DNA from: Crambe crambe
Lineage: Eukaryota > Porifera > Demospongiae > Poecilosclerida > Crambeidae
DNA: 64,000 nt
Reading direction: 5' to 3'
Assembly (NCBI GenBank): GCA_963924555.1
Contig: OZ004596.1
Span: 2,356,001-2,420,000, forward strand
The translations under genes and the position numbers were made by a program. Every line of letters starts with the position of its first letter. The stretch's first letter is position 1. Shown one piece after another: positions 34,719-47,774 of this stretch. Under the pieces are notes generated by a model. It saw only the letters and a program-made list of their open reading frames with translations. It did no database searches and had not been told where the DNA came from.

Positions 34719-36096
34719 GCTGTAGCCACTGGACAGAAAGCTCATGCAGGTCTAGAAAGTTTGTACTCTTTTTTATTAACTGTAATTTTTTTTGAGTTTG
34801 TGATGTGTGTATGTGACACTATCTATTGAAAATGTATACTGCATTGTGTTTTTGTGACTATCTCATCTAATTGGTAGCCACTCCCAGGGAGAGGGGGAGT
34901 GGCTAGGAAAGTTCAGATCATCATCAGAAACAGTAACTCCCACTGGTGACCCCATTCCAACAGACAAGGCAATATATAGCTTTTGTTAATATCCATGTAA
35001 GCTTATGGCTGATTTTGAGAATAAACCTTTTGTTTGTCATCACTTTCAATTTTAGGAAAATCGTAATAGTTAGTTTTGTTACACAACAGTATTGAGGCCA
35101 ATAGCAGTGATGTGTTAGTGCTAAGCTGTGAATGTTTGGTCTACTGAGTATCAGGTTATTTGCATGTAGTGCATATTGGCAGGCTTGTGGGATCTCATTT
35201 TGGGAAAGGTGGTTGAGTGTATATCTGTCATTATCTTTCAAGGAGATCACAACACTGATACTATGATCTCTTACTGTTACCAAAACAGTGATGATGCTGA
35301 TGACCACACCTGACACACCCCAACATACTGCCCTTATGGAGATAGGTGGTGAGTGGTGACAAACACAGGGTATTTAGCTACTCAGATTACTGTTTGTTTT
35401 AGGAAATGACTTCTTCCCCAAGTGTACTACCCAAGTTTACTATTATTGACAAACAAATAATGTTTTTCCTACTTGGTATATAGAGAATCTTTGGGAAGAG
35501 TAATAGGAGAATTTGATAGAATCTTAGGCAGCATTATGAGTCTGACCTGAAGGAACCTAGCTAGCTATAGCTGGAACGATGTTTGAAACCACAATTAATA
35601 CTGATACTAACAGGCATGACCCAGCTCCCTCTGTAAGAGGTTTTAGTATCGGTGTGTAGTCTCCTCTAATAATGATGCACTTTTTGGAGTGCATGTACAG
35701 GGGAAATGGAAGTGCTGAGGATATGGAGGACTCTGGGGAGGGAGAAGAGAAATAAGTGGGAATAGGGACATGGAGAAGTGGGAGTAGAGAACATGGGAAG
35801 CAGTAATCAAAACCTGAATCAGATAAGCTACAAGTATAGGAAGGAACTGATGAGTATTTTAGTTTTGGGGAGTAAATTGCAAGTTTGTCTTTGCTAGCTC
35901 TAGCTATTGGTATAAATAAACCACATGACTGTGAGGACATAATTATGTGGAAAAGAGATGAAATTTTGAACACAACATACATAACTGTAACTGAAATCAT
36001 GTTTGTATTATGAATAAATAAGAAATAAACTCTGTTGTACATGTGTTCAATGACAAATGGGTAAAATTGTGGATGTCATACAATTATGCTGAGGGA
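34719..36096. other. Convergent 3' flanks of VPS33A and the FN3-TM gene
   Basis: No exon is supportable. Minus-strand open frames at 34924-35316 and 35557-36042 lack splice sites and family features and more likely reflect 3' UTR sequence. Confidence 0.5.
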
Positions 36097-37014
36097 TTAA
36101 GGCAATTGCATGTAGATCTGAGGTGACTTGGAAGCTGGATGAGACACATTCTGATACTCTAAGTTGACGGCCATAGCTGCTGCAGTCATCATTACTTCAT
36201 ATTCTGTCTCCTCTTGGCTCAGTCGATCTATCTTTCCTTCTTCTCCTGGATCTTCTGTTCGAGGAAGGACATTGTGAGGTAAGGTTCCACAGGAACCCCT
36301 TGCAGCTATTGCATACATCGGTCTTCCTTGCTCATCTTCTTTTATGGTGGTATAGGCATGACTGTCTTCCTGATCAGATGTCCTGTTTTTGTTCTCCTTG
36401 GGAGTGGAGCTGTCACTCTTTTTGCTGTATTGAGATGGCACTATTGTGAGAGTATCCTCATTGAATAATTATAATGCACAAGTGAGGACTGCTAGTACCA
36501 TACAATTATGTCTCAGCTAGTCTCAGAAAAAAACCTCTCTGTCCCAGTTAATAATCTAGGGTAAGCCACAGCCATAATTATAATTATATTATTTCACTGA
36601 CCTGTGTCTTCTGCATTGAAGCACGCAAAGGACCACTGGTACCATCACAGCAAACACAATCAAGACAGTAATGAGAGCCACTACCGCACCTATCCCTCCA
36701 GCCACTGCAGCTGACACCCCTGAGAGATCTAAGGTCACTGACTTGTCACAGCTCTGTGCTGCATTAATGAAGGGATGTGCTGAGACACAGCAGTTGTAGC
36801 TTTCGCTGGGAACCAAATGGTGCACTACAGCTCTTGTTGAGGAGTTTGCAACAGTGAGGGACACAGAATGAGCTTCAGTCGGGCCCAGGTTAGAGCCCAG
36901 TATCTCGCTGGAACACTCGACATTGTAGTGCTGAGCGGCAGTTATTGGAGACCAAGTGATAGTGATGGATGTGGCTGTTGTGGAGCTAATAGTTGCATTA
37001 ATGTCGAGATCCAT
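36097..37014 (-). CDS. Single-pass membrane protein: cysteine-type FN3, TM, tyrosine-rich tail (246 aa)
   Basis: Exons (minus): 36602-37014 and 36097-36424; 741 nt, in phase using the acceptor CTCAATACAG. Residues about 1-100 are an FN3-like domain (SITITWSPI, YNVECSS, SYNCCVSA, QSC). A TM segment of about 25 residues (GAVVALITVLIVFAVMVPVV) is followed by CRRHR. The cytoplasmic tail of about 110 residues has several tyrosine motifs: YTTI, YAIA, YEVMM, YQNV and IYMQL, suggestive of SH2-domain docking. No signal peptide is visible from the first ATG, and an in-frame TAA lies just upstream, so either the TM acts as anchor or an upstream coding exon is missing. The FN3 type matches receptors at 40.6-58.5 kb. 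Starts 129 bp from a divergent gene. Confidence 0.75.
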
Positions 37015-37143
37015 CTTTTTTTCTTTTTTTCTTTTTTTCACCTTGCAGAGTTAATTGCCTATAATATATAACAGTTGGTACGAGTACGCATGCGCTAAGT
37101 AACTTACTACTTTGTCGACCCTTTACGGAAGATATGATATAAA

Positions 37144-40100
37144 ATGCTATTACTGCTATTAATTCTCAAATTGAGCCTGGTAGGTCTCTGTACAGCTGCA
37201 GTTCACGAGAGTGAGAAAGGAAACTCTAGCAATTCTTTTGAAGGAGGACTTGGGATGCCACTCCATGAGGAAATTTTCATCAATACCACCAGTACTTGTG
37301 CCCCACCCCGGCCATTCTTTATGGAGGTTAGTTAGCTTGCTAACTAATCTATGAATGTGTACTTTAATCCCCCTTGCTAAGTGCATTCGGTATATATCTA
37401 TTACTACTATAGGACTAGTCTGGCGTAGCCAACCCTCGGACTATTAAAGGAGTGCATTGTAGGACAGGTTTTTTTGTAGCTATGTTAAGAGCTTCATTCA
37501 AGTGGTGTGTGTGTGTGTGCGCGCGCGCCTCAGGTAAGAAATGAAAGGGTTAGCTCTAAATTACTACAGGTTATCCACACCTACACCTCCGTTTATCCAG
37601 AACCTTGTTTATCCAGATTTGGAAATACATGTACTACAAGTTTGAGAATTTTTTTGAAAGTGCTTTGCACAGGCACATAATTAGCAACTGCATAACAATA
37701 ATCAGTAGTATCTACTATACTATGTCTTGGTACATCTTACTTACTTTAGCTCACATTTAAAAAGTCCATTCATGTTCACCTGAGACCACTTACATTTGCG
37801 ATTCTCAACCAAATTCGATACCAGCAGCTAGCTAATTATCTAAAACAGTAATTTTTATATTCAAATCTCATAGAGCAAAATATGGAGCTCACAAACCAGA
37901 TGGCTGAGAAATCTGGTTGCTTAAAAAGTCTGATGGCTGGCTGCTTGAAAAATCTTTTTCATCATTGAGTTGGAAACCTAACTCTCTGCGATTTTTCCCC
38001 TCTGCCACATAGTTTATAAGATTTAACTTTGAAGCAAGTTGCAGCTGAAATAGGTTTGCCTCAAGTTACCCATGCATACCTGAAGCCCAAACTCTGTAGT
38101 TAATGACACATTACTACTCTATGCAGCAGCTACTTCCTGGTCCAAGGTGAACATGAACAGACTTTAATGGCTATAGTATATGGAATAATATTTTTTTCTT
38201 TCCTCATGTGTAACCAAGCTGTACCCATTCTGCTCAAAGGAATCTTATCCAGTACGAGAATTTAAGTGCCAATTTCATTGGAATAACACTCAACACTTGC
38301 AAAATAAAATGCTTAAATGGATGAAACATCGACAAAAGGTCTTCATGCGATTTTCTGTACCAGTAATGGGCTATACAAATATTGATTTATCCTTGTATGA
38401 CTATAAAGGCATACTAAGATGGATATGGGTAATGGAAACACATGAGTATATGTTACATTATCCTCATAACTTCGTTATAATTTCTGCTCAGAGTATGGGA
38501 GTTGTTACTCAAGACTGGGCTCTGGATTACAATAAGAACATTAAATCGCTGTACTTTTTGAGTAATTTTAGCTTTGATATTAAAGATGATAATTATGAAT
38601 ATGAAGCTGATATAGGGTATTGCAATATAGACTGCATCAAAAAGAACAAGAGTTGTGGTATAGGCAAGAATGAACTCATGAAATTCTTGGCTGATCTGAC
38701 CAAGTCTAATAAAGAGTACACATGGAATCAGATATGTTTGCAATCATCCTATAGTGATATACTGGACATAACAGGCTCAGATCCCAATTTCGTTATCCCA
38801 GATATTCTTTATTATGCATTATTCCTCAGAAAGTTTTATGTGGAGAGACCAGCATTAGGATTGCCAGCAAGAGAGAAAAGCTTTCTACAGTATCACTGCT
38901 ATGAAAAGGATGAAACATCTGTAGTTCATGCCAAAGAGTTGATGGAGAACTTTTATGTGATTCCTGGGTTAGCATTGCTTTTGTGGCTGTACTTCCCATT
39001 ACTGATCCATTACCTTCCAAGCTCATCGCCAAAATCAGATCATCTGAATGTATCTCCACAGGGTATGTTCCCATCTCATAAAACACCTATCTATTTTGGT
39101 AGAGGACTGAAAAAGATATTCTGCTTTTACACTCCAAAGAACAGCAAGTATGCTTGGATTCTTGTGCGCTTGAGACGTATTTTATTCCTTCTTGCTGTTT
39201 CCTTGACATCACTTCGTCTAATCTTGATTTATAAATTTGCTTGGGTCATAGCAGTCTTCTTTGCCATCACATTTTTGTATCCTATGTATATAAGTGAATA
39301 TATAATCCCTGACACTCGATTCTCTTTCATGGGATGGACTCTACCAACTGGTTTGATGCGACCAAATCCTGATTTAAAAGAGTACCAGCTGCTAGCTTCT
39401 ATCATGCAAGAGCGAATTTATCTCATTGTTGATAAAACGTTTTGGTGCTTTCTGATCAGCAAAAGTTTTGAGTCAGTCACTCAACCCTCCAGAATCAATT
39501 CAAATATCCTGAAGATGTTTATTGCTGTTGGGAAATTCATCATTTTATTGATATCAGGAATAGTGGTAGCTTGCACCTATTTCTTCATCCCATTGCCCTA
39601 CTTCTTGAAGACATTGTTTATTTCTTTTGTCTCTAAGCATTCCACACATAGCCAACATTCAAATTTAGACAGAGGATCTCTTTCTAAAATCCTTACGTGT
39701 ATTCATGGATATGCACTTTTTCTTGCATCACTTTATATTGTGATGGTAACCTTTTGCTGGTGCTATGCCATTACAGAGTACAGTATGTTTACATTTATAG
39801 GTGGAGGAATCTCACCCACTATGATTTACCCATACTTCGTTCTTGTGGGATCTATCGTTGGTGCCATCTATCTACTTGTGCATTCGTTGCATAAAGAGTA
39901 TGAAGATATAATGACGACCCTCATCAACATTCTAACATCTGAGAAGAAACTTCCTAGCAGTATTTTTTCCCTTGATCCAGAAACAAAGGATACTAGTGTT
40001 TTTGAACTGGTAAAAGATAGTGATGAAGAAATTGAATCCATTTATACCATTTCTGTCAAATTCATGCACAATCAGAATAAGAAGATTGGCCTTCTGAAAC

Positions 40101-40438
40101 ATGATTTAATTACCACTTACGTGTCGAAGGAAATGTATGATTTTATTGTAGAAACTTGCCTCCCCTTGAGAAGACAAGTAGCTTTTATCATTATTCAAAT
40201 CATTGCAATTATGTTTTTTGGATTAGTTGCTCTGTGGGTGAAGAATGTCTTTCATCTTGAACAAAAAATGGGTACAGTATTATACCTGATTAATTTGGTA
40301 GCCATTGGTTTCGTCCCCAAGCTATTGCAGTTTATGGCTTATAAAAGTTATTTTGGAAAGAAGATGGACATAATATTGAAACAAAATATTTATTCTGCTT
40401 TGATTTGTCATCTAAATAAACTTAAGCAGCATCATTAA
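37144..40438 (+). CDS. Orphan multi-pass membrane protein, 800 aa
   Basis: Not recognised. Two exons: 37144-37326 (signal peptide MLLLLLILKLSLVGLCTAA plus a Ser/Asn-rich segment) and 38219-40438; 2403 nt including the stop, phase 0 junction. The first 270 residues look extracellular, with N-glycosylation sites and cysteines (PFCS, FKCQFHW, GYCNIDC, SCGIG). About eight hydrophobic segments follow: VIPGLALLLWLYFPLLIHYL, ILFLLAVSLTSLRLILIY, WVIAVFFAITFLYPMY, FIILLISGIVVACTYF, YALFLASLYIVMVTFCWCY, YFVLVGSIVGAIYLL, VAFIIIQIIAIMFFGLVALW and LYLINLVAIGFVPKLLQFM. A 2.2-kb uninterrupted AT-rich exon is unlike its intron-rich neighbours. A large extracellular head with eight membrane spans is reminiscent of a channel or transporter, but I cannot assign a family. 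Confidence 0.85.
37327..38218 (+). other. Intron 1 of the orphan membrane protein gene
   Basis: 892-bp intron (donor GAG|GTTAGT, acceptor AACCAAG). Contains a short (GT)n-(GC)n run near 37507-37528. I see no other gene. Confidence 0.6.
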
Positions 40439-40557
40439 TTTTTTTCCTATACACAACTAGCTACTCATACACTTACCATAGCTAATTCAAAATCTATAAT
40501 GAGCACACTTATTCTATGAGCTAAAATATTCTGATGATAAATATAATCATACAACGT

Positions 40558-43278
40558 TCAAAAAGGAGGGATGTCCTCATAAAATGCTTCAATGTGGCCC
40601 TCTGATTTCTTGGTAGTGTAAGCTACGCAAGTTGATGTGGTTATGTCTGGTATGCTGGAAGTGTAAGCCACACAGTTTGCTGTCGTTATATCTTTTGCTG
40701 TCGTTATATCTTTTGCTGAGTTCTTCATCTTTTTAGTGACTTTAAGTTCATCTATCGAGTTCTTCCTTGCAATTTTGACTGGAGTTTCTTTTTTAGCAAT
40801 ATCAACACTGACTGGTGTTCCTGTCTTGGACTCTATGATAGCTGATTTTGAAGTGAAACGTTCATTTAGGCTGGCACAAATGATCTTTCGGTTCTTCTTT
40901 AATTTACTGACAGATCTATAGAAGAAAAGAAAGTGTTCATGCTGAGAGCAAAAAGTTATGGATTGACTAGATAGTGTGTCCTATGAAAGTTGTGAAATGA
41001 AAACATAGTAGTTGGGTGTGTGTACAAAGCCATACCTATGATTGTGTCAATACAGTTATAAGAATTTGGGAATTCATAAAATTAATGTTACACAAAGTAG
41101 TGGAGTGTTAGCTAGCATTTCTCTTGTCTAGTAGACATTAAGATCTACAGAGCATGGGACATTTCAGGGATACTTCCTCTTTTCGTTATGTTTTGGTCAT
41201 GGTTCATTCTTCCCTCCCCCTTTTTCTCCTTTTTTCCACAGAGTGGGGGAAAAGTGTGCCGACAAGACTAAACATCTATCACTCCTTTCTTAAAATCTAC
41301 AGCAACACTGTTTATGATTGCTATACCTTTTCTTCTTGCAATAGAATAGACCCCCTGCAATGAATGCAGCAGCCACAGCAATCAGTCCCAACAATCCCAA
41401 TGTAACACCAAGAATAATGGCTTGTGGTCCTGCTCGAGTGGTGGCTGTGCATGCTGTATAGTTGGAATGACGACTTCCCTGCTCTGCTGTAACACAGCAG
41501 GTGTAATTCTCCTGTTCCAAATCCAATCCAACCAATTCAACTGAAGTAGTCGTTTTGGGTACTGTTTTGCTGATAATGTGGCTTGGAAGAGTTGCTCTTG
41601 TCTCTGTGGAAGTGCACTTGACTGTGTATGCTAGTAGCGATGACCTCAGCAAGAGACTCCTTGGAAACATCCAGGTTATTGTTAATGCCGTGGAACTCCT
41701 CACAGTTATGACAGTTGATAGATCTGTGAGGTCAATTATTTACTCTGATTAATCTGTCCAACCATAAAGTAACTAGCCATACCTTTACATGAGTGGCCTG
41801 CAATGATTGAAAGATTATTATAGTTATTAAGTGCTATGAAGGGGCATGTAAAAAATAAAAGAACTGGGGTCTTTTATCTTGTAGCCACTTCACAATTGAA
41901 TATAGAAAAGCATATAGCTATAGCTAGAATGATTATATAGCTAGCTAGCCATTCCAGAGAGAAATCAAAATTAGACACTGCCATTCATTTTTGGCCATGC
42001 TTTAGCTCTAGCTAGCACCTAGCTATACAAATTTGATGTAACTAGAGATGGTCTAACCATATAGAACTCGTGATAAAAGTTGGGACAATTTCATCTAAAA
42101 TGTGTTAGAATAAAGCTAATTAGCTACTTCCACTCAGCATGCAGTGTAACAGATGTAGCCACAATCATCATACATTTTCTGTTGCAAGTGACTCTTATAG
42201 CAGCAGTGGTGGTGATAGTAGTGCTCCCACACTCTGAGAGATGTCTCTCTTCTCCTGTGCAATTGAGTACAGTTACCAGTGCACTACTGTCAGCTACTTC
42301 CTCAACAGATGCATCTATAGTATAGATGACAGTTTATCGTAATAGTGAAAGTGTATATCATGGAAATTTATTGTGATACACATGTGTGATGATTTAATCA
42401 CCTTTTGTGTAAAAGAGAAACATTTAAGTACATCATCGTTGCAAACAAGACACAGACAGACCTTACATGCATAATGATCATATCAGTATTCTCAAACTTG
42501 ATCCAGTGCTGATGCCACTAAGCACCAATAGATAATTTATTATTATAAGTACATACTATACTGAGAAAATCCCAGTTGCCTGCAGATGACTCTTGCAACT
42601 GTTGCTTGACTAGACTGAGGAGCAACATGAATCAGGTTCCATGTTTCATCAATGCATACTTTAGCTGCTCCTCCCACAATATCCACATCAAAGTCCTGAC
42701 ATTTTACTACATTAAGAAACATACTTCAAAGCTAAGAGGAACAAAATAAGCAAGTGCCTTGTAGCTACTTGTACTAAGTATCCTATTATGCAATTTCCGC
42801 TAATTCAGTTTATGTAAATACTAAGATTATAAGATAGCTAGCCATGCAGAGTTACCTACATGGACGACAAATAAGTCCTACTTGATCACAGTCAAGTCCA
42901 CCAATGCGACCAAAAAAAGTTACATTTACAAATTCTGCCTCTAAGGGAGATAGTACCATTGAATGAAAGTATTAGTATCAACACTCCTAGCTAATAATTA
43001 TGACTACCTGTTTTAGAAAATCCTAATTTCTTGCAAATCATGTTGGCTGTACTCTGCTGATAATCAGACATATAGCATGGATCCCATTGTCCTTGGTGAA
43101 ATGTTTCCACTCTTCCTTCTAGTTCAGAATAGCCATTCACCAACCTATAAACTTGCTCTCCTTGTCCTAAAGTTGTGAAACTTCAATACAGTTATGTTGA
43201 TACTAATACTGTACCTTGAATGTAGAGTGCAGTAGTGAGCATGAGCATTCCAATACTGTAAGCACTGCAGCTGTCCAT
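40558..43278 (-). CDS. SRCR-SRCR-FN3-TM receptor, 454 aa
   Basis: Exons (minus): 43215-43278, 43008-43166, 42860-42940, 42557-42706, 42174-42314, 41783-41797 (15-nt microexon), 41327-41723, 40558-40915; 1365 nt, in phase. A signal peptide (MLMLTTALYIQG) leads to two scavenger-receptor cysteine-rich domains: RLVNGYSELEGRVETFHQG...ICKKLGF...LDCDQVGLIC, then VCIDETWN...VICRQLGF...LNCTGEERHLSEC. An FN3-like domain with paired cysteines (ALTITW, YTVKC, YTCCVTA, YTAC) and a TM segment (LGVTLGLLGLIAVAAAFIAG) follow. The 119-residue basic tail holds two near-repeats (ANCVAYTSS, STCVAYTTK) after DITTAKDITTA and ends FYEDIPPF. A surface receptor, ligand unknown. Exon 3 and 4 donors were chosen by frame. 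Confidence 0.82.
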
Positions 43279-43723
43279 CACTTCTAAGCTTTGAGCTGAC
43301 TGGCTGGCTGTTAGCTAGTTATTCTCATGGATGATTTTTGGGAATACTGTATGAATAATAACTATAGTGTGTATAATCTATAAACACTAAACATTGTAAT
43401 CAAAATTGTGTGGATGATTATTCGACCACAACACTAGTGCTATTATTTTAATGAGGATGACACTCTAAAAAATTTTTTGCAAGATTCCCTAAATCCTCTG
43501 TAGCTGCCGGGTCCACGGGACCCACAAAGTAGTTCTAGGGTTAATTGCCTTTCACACCCAAAAGGTAGCCAGAAAGTTCCATACATGAAGAAGACATTAA
43601 AATGATTATAACTTCAGCCAACACACAATAAATAATAGTTATCTTATCTATAGTGGCACAGTATGTACACATTAAAGAGGAAAACTGTACATCGTACTAC
43701 TTCTGTCCAAGCGTCTTTCATCA
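43279..43723. other. Promoter of the SRCR gene and 3' flank of GPCR A
   Basis: No exon visible. Both neighbouring genes are on minus, so this serves as the SRCR gene's upstream region and GPCR A's 3' UTR. Confidence 0.5.
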
Positions 43724-46700
43724 TTAATCATCATCAATGTCTGTTTCTGTCAGTGTCTCGATTTCTGTAAGTGCCTCGATTTCTGTACCTTGAATTGATT
43801 CAGTATAGGTCTGATATCCTTGTCCTTGTGGTGCTCCATTGTGTAGTAGTGATGTGTCTACGTCATTTTTATTCCGGAGACTTGCACTCTGCCCAGTGAA
43901 CTGTTGGTCTCTAGCTTTCCTTGGACGTTTGAAGTCTTGTTTAGTCAGGGCTATATTAGCAATGAAGTCTTTACTTGTCCATCCGTACACTATGGCATTG
44001 AAGAATCCTTGTAGTGGCACACTTACAGACTGAAAAGTACAGCAATGAAATGGTAATGAAGGTGTATGTTATCAAGTTAGCTGGACTGGACTTCCATTTA
44101 TCATTGTATATGTATGTATGTACCACCATATCAAAGGGTCAAGGAAGAAAAGGTCCAGGGTTTCACCTAGGATTTTCATCTTGTTGCCATGGGAGGGGGT
44201 ATGGGGGCTGAATATTGCTAACACTGGAAAGACAAGAAACCTTTTCAACTTATGCACTGATCTTGGGTGGGTGGGGGGGGGGGGGGGGGGGGGGGAACCT
44301 CTTGAAGGGAAAATTCTTTAGCCCTCCCCCTTTGGATGGAACTATTCATCTATACAAAGATTATCTACAAAGTTTATTTGCCCAACTTTTTTGAAATTTG
44401 TGTATGCATGTATAATAAGTACACAATAACAACAAACAAATAAACAAACAAACAAACAAATAGAACAGCCTCATACCAAGGCTCTAAATTATGCAGGGGA
44501 GGGTATGAGGCTACCATGCAACAGGAGTAGCTACTATAACTTTGTTAACAAACCTGTAACAGGAGTACTATTATGAATGTGTTGCGCCATGGAGTATTCT
44601 GTGGCTCTTCAGTGTCTCTGTGATCTTTACTTGGTCCTCTGCAAATGTGGTATACTTGATATACCATCACCCCCAGTGATAGCAAGAAATCTAAATTATA
44701 TCAGGTGATGGTAAGTTCTAGGGCAGTCGGTCAGAGAGAGGGGGCATTCCCTAAATGCAAAGACCTCTGATCAGGTGTTCCTCCCATTACAACTCATCCC
44801 TACAACTAATAAGGAAACCTTTAATAAGGACACTTCTAATAAGAACACTTCTAATAAGGACAATTCTAATAAGGACACTTCTAATAAGGACACTTCTAAT
44901 AAGGACACTTCTAATAAGGAATCCTTTAATAAGGACACTTCTATAAAAGTATATGACACATTGTTGCAGTGGAACCTCGATTATCTGAACTTCACCTTGA
45001 TTATCTGGTGCATAATTATCATTATCATTATAAACATTTTAATAACTTTGGTATTATAATTCAATTGGTAACTGCTTGGACCATTGTTTAGCATACTCAT
45101 TGTGGGACAGAGAAAATGTGCTAATAACAATTTCTCTGTATATGATTGTATGGATCTTATAATTAGATTTCCCTACCCCCTGACTTACTGATCAATCCAT
45201 TCAATATGAATACTGACATGAATAGAAATATCCTTCGCTTTGCTAGTGATTGGCGATGAAGGAGAATACTCTTGGTAGCATCATTACGATGTGGAACATT
45301 ATTATTCTCTGTGAAGATATAGGAGAGACAAGTTGAAGGATTGTATAGGCAGTTATCCTGGCTAGCAAACTAGACTGATGCCTCCATCGAAGAAAGGAGG
45401 TAGCTACATGATACTGCCTTTGACCTTGCTAGAGCAAATGTAGTTACAAGTAACTCGTACCATAATCTAAACGGATTTTCTTGATGTGCTTGAGTAGTTT
45501 GAAGTAGATGATGACGAGGAGGATGAAGACTACCAAGTAATGGAGGCTAAGGACACAGCCATAAGATGCAAGCAGTTTGGAAACATTGATCAAGTAATTA
45601 GCAGTAGGCTGTAATAACAACATAATACAATCTATCAAAATTGCTTGTCTCATTGAAATCTAAACTAGTAATGCATGAACTATGTGAGGATTATAGCTAA
45701 CATTTTTTGGCTAGATATCTGCATATACACACAACTATAGCTATTCTATAAATTCATGAATTATGTACTCTATAATCCAGCAAAGAGTTTTGAGATATGT
45801 ATCACACCAAGTACTTCATAGACTGCATACTGATCTCATTTCATTGTGTGAATAAGTGCCTATTACAGCTAGCATATATTGACTTACTTGATCCCTAGCC
45901 CTAGCAGATGGTAAACTGTTGCCAAACACAGGAAGACACCAACAGCTACAGTTTTGAGCAAGTCGTACAATGTCAATGCTGCTTCCGATGACTGAACCAA
46001 ACATTATTGATATTAGAAGCACAGGTAAAGTCCTGCAAGATGGAAGTGATTACTAGCTATATCACTAGGCATGCATGTTCTTATTATATCTATGGCATGC
46101 ATAGGTTGTGATTCTTTGAAGACATGTTGTTTTTTTCTTCTACTCAGGTATTATAAATCAAGAACAAAAATCTCAACACATAACCTGAATTCTTGCAGTC
46201 AACTCACCATGCAGTGGCATATATTCCTACTATCATCAAACGTCGTCGTTGCAATTTATCCCCTGTTAGTTCCTCAGTCTTGGCAAAAAATAAGGAGTTA
46301 TTACACTGCATGCTTACACATGATAGCTAGCTATACTCACCTGAACACCTCTTTTTGTAACCTTAATATGTTTTAATTCATGATATGCTAAGATGGCATA
46401 TACCAGAGTACAGTTTATGGTGATGCACTGAAATGTCTAAAACAATGGAACATGCTATGATATTCAAAAAATACTCAACCACACATGCAGCATTGTACAC
46501 TTACTACAGTTAAGAGTGAGACTGGTATACATAGTATTCTATAGCCAACATCTCTCAGCCAAAAACTTCCCCCGACTATCCACAAACATGCGAGAATCAG
46601 GTCAGCCACTGATAAGACAAATATGGGATGAATCTGTGGAGTAAAATACAACATACAGGGACTACATAACTATATATGTGACTTGTTAGTAGTAATTACC

Positions 46701-47655
46701 ATGGATTTGAAAGCTTGTCTCTTGCAAATTGCTAGTATAATGATCGATAGTGTTCCAATAATGCTGTGGGGAATGATGGATGATTTCAATGTTCACAACA
46801 ATTATATTACCATAATTAGCTGTGTTGCTAAAACGTACTAGCTACACATCTACTGTTAACCAGCCATTCAAGATACAACACTCTGTATGGCTAATAATCA
46901 CAACTTATGCTGAGCAGTGCAAGTTGTTACAAGTACATTATTGTTTTGAGTGTGTCACAAAAGGTAGTATGACTGTACAGCACTTGCGTATGAAAGGAAC
47001 CGGTAGGGCCACAAAATCTGTTGTTTTTTTTGTTTTTTTTTGTTGTTTTGGGGGGGGGGGGGGCAGAGCACTTTTAGCATTGTCAGCACTGTGTTCAAAT
47101 TCACCCTCCCAGTCACTGAGACTCTGCCCCTCCCCACTCACTAATAGTGAGGCCCTGGTTTTCCATCTGAAATTGATTTATGTAGTCCTACAGCACAAGA
47201 TTATTCTGGTGCTGAAGTAGGCTTTCACCAATTTCACTGCAGGACCGGACAGAGCTATGCTGAATGGAGCAATCTTACTGGTAGGGAGCACTAGTGCTAC
47301 TTAGCTAGTAGATCTCAAATTAGTCTATGGTACTGGTGAAACTGCTTGGATTATTACTAGTTGTGGCTATCCCTTGTTCTAGTATTATTCTCTACAGCAA
47401 GTAGAATAGCTATATTATTATTACCTTAAGCTTGAAGCAATCATTCTAGTGCCGGCTACTGCATCATATTCTCCGTACTGTATGAAAATCAGAAAAAATC
47501 AGAAACCTAGCTATCTAGCTTTATAGCTTGAATGTCAAACATGTGAATTGGACGCTGACCTCAGCTGGAGAGAGTTTGCAATTACTTCTCTGAAGGTTTT
47601 GATTGCATGTACTGTTGGACACAGTTTCATCGTAGAGCAGCTTAATCGCCGACAT
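43724..47655 (-). CDS. cAMP-receptor-like/GPR157-type GPCR (paralogue A), 454 aa
   Basis: Exons (minus): 47560-47655, 47425-47477, 46700-46763, 46505-46633, 46341-46436, 46208-46278, 45888-46032, 45461-45608, 45189-45308, 44554-44690, 43724-44029; 1365 nt, in phase. A short N-terminus with NST glycosylation site and ...SNCKLSPAE is followed by seven TM segments. Family features: VADLILACLWIVGG (TM2), a second extracellular loop with NCSCWCLP, and PLQGFFNAIVYGW in TM7, as in Dictyostelium cAMP receptors and metazoan GPR157. The C-terminal tail of about 90 residues is rich in Glu/Thr (EIEALTEIETLTETD). Ligand and G protein are unknown. Its start is 120 bp from the stop of paralogue B. Confidence 0.82.
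44272..44296. repeat. Poly(G) run
   Basis: 23 consecutive G bases (44273-44295) in an intron of GPCR A. Confidence 0.95.
44812..44945. repeat. 15-bp minisatellite
   Basis: About nine copies of CTAATAAGGACACTT in an intron of GPCR A, followed at 44967 by a single pogo-type end CAGTGGAACCTCGATTATCT. Confidence 0.9.
47050..47063. repeat. Poly(G) run after poly(T)
   Basis: 14 G bases preceded by T-rich sequence, in GPCR A intron 2. Confidence 0.9.
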
Positions 47656-47774
47656 GTTGCTAGTCTAACAATTGGGTGGGGCTAATCTCCATGTAGAGCT
47701 AGAGTACGTCTCATAGTAATGCGCATGCGTGATACTAGACAATTATTTATTGCTGTACTATTGAAACCAGTTAA

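Noticed and set aside
35557-36042. 161-aa minus-strand frame with a hydrophobic start
   Set aside because: No splice signals or family similarity; lies in the 3' flank between convergent genes.
36602-37041. Extended N-terminus MKKRKKEKK for the FN3-TM protein
   Set aside because: It requires a GTG start in an A-rich run; the first ATG is at 37014, preceded by an in-frame TAA.
46822-47220. 132-aa plus-strand frame
   Set aside because: Antisense to GPCR A intron 2 and contains a poly(T)-poly(G) run; low-complexity translation.
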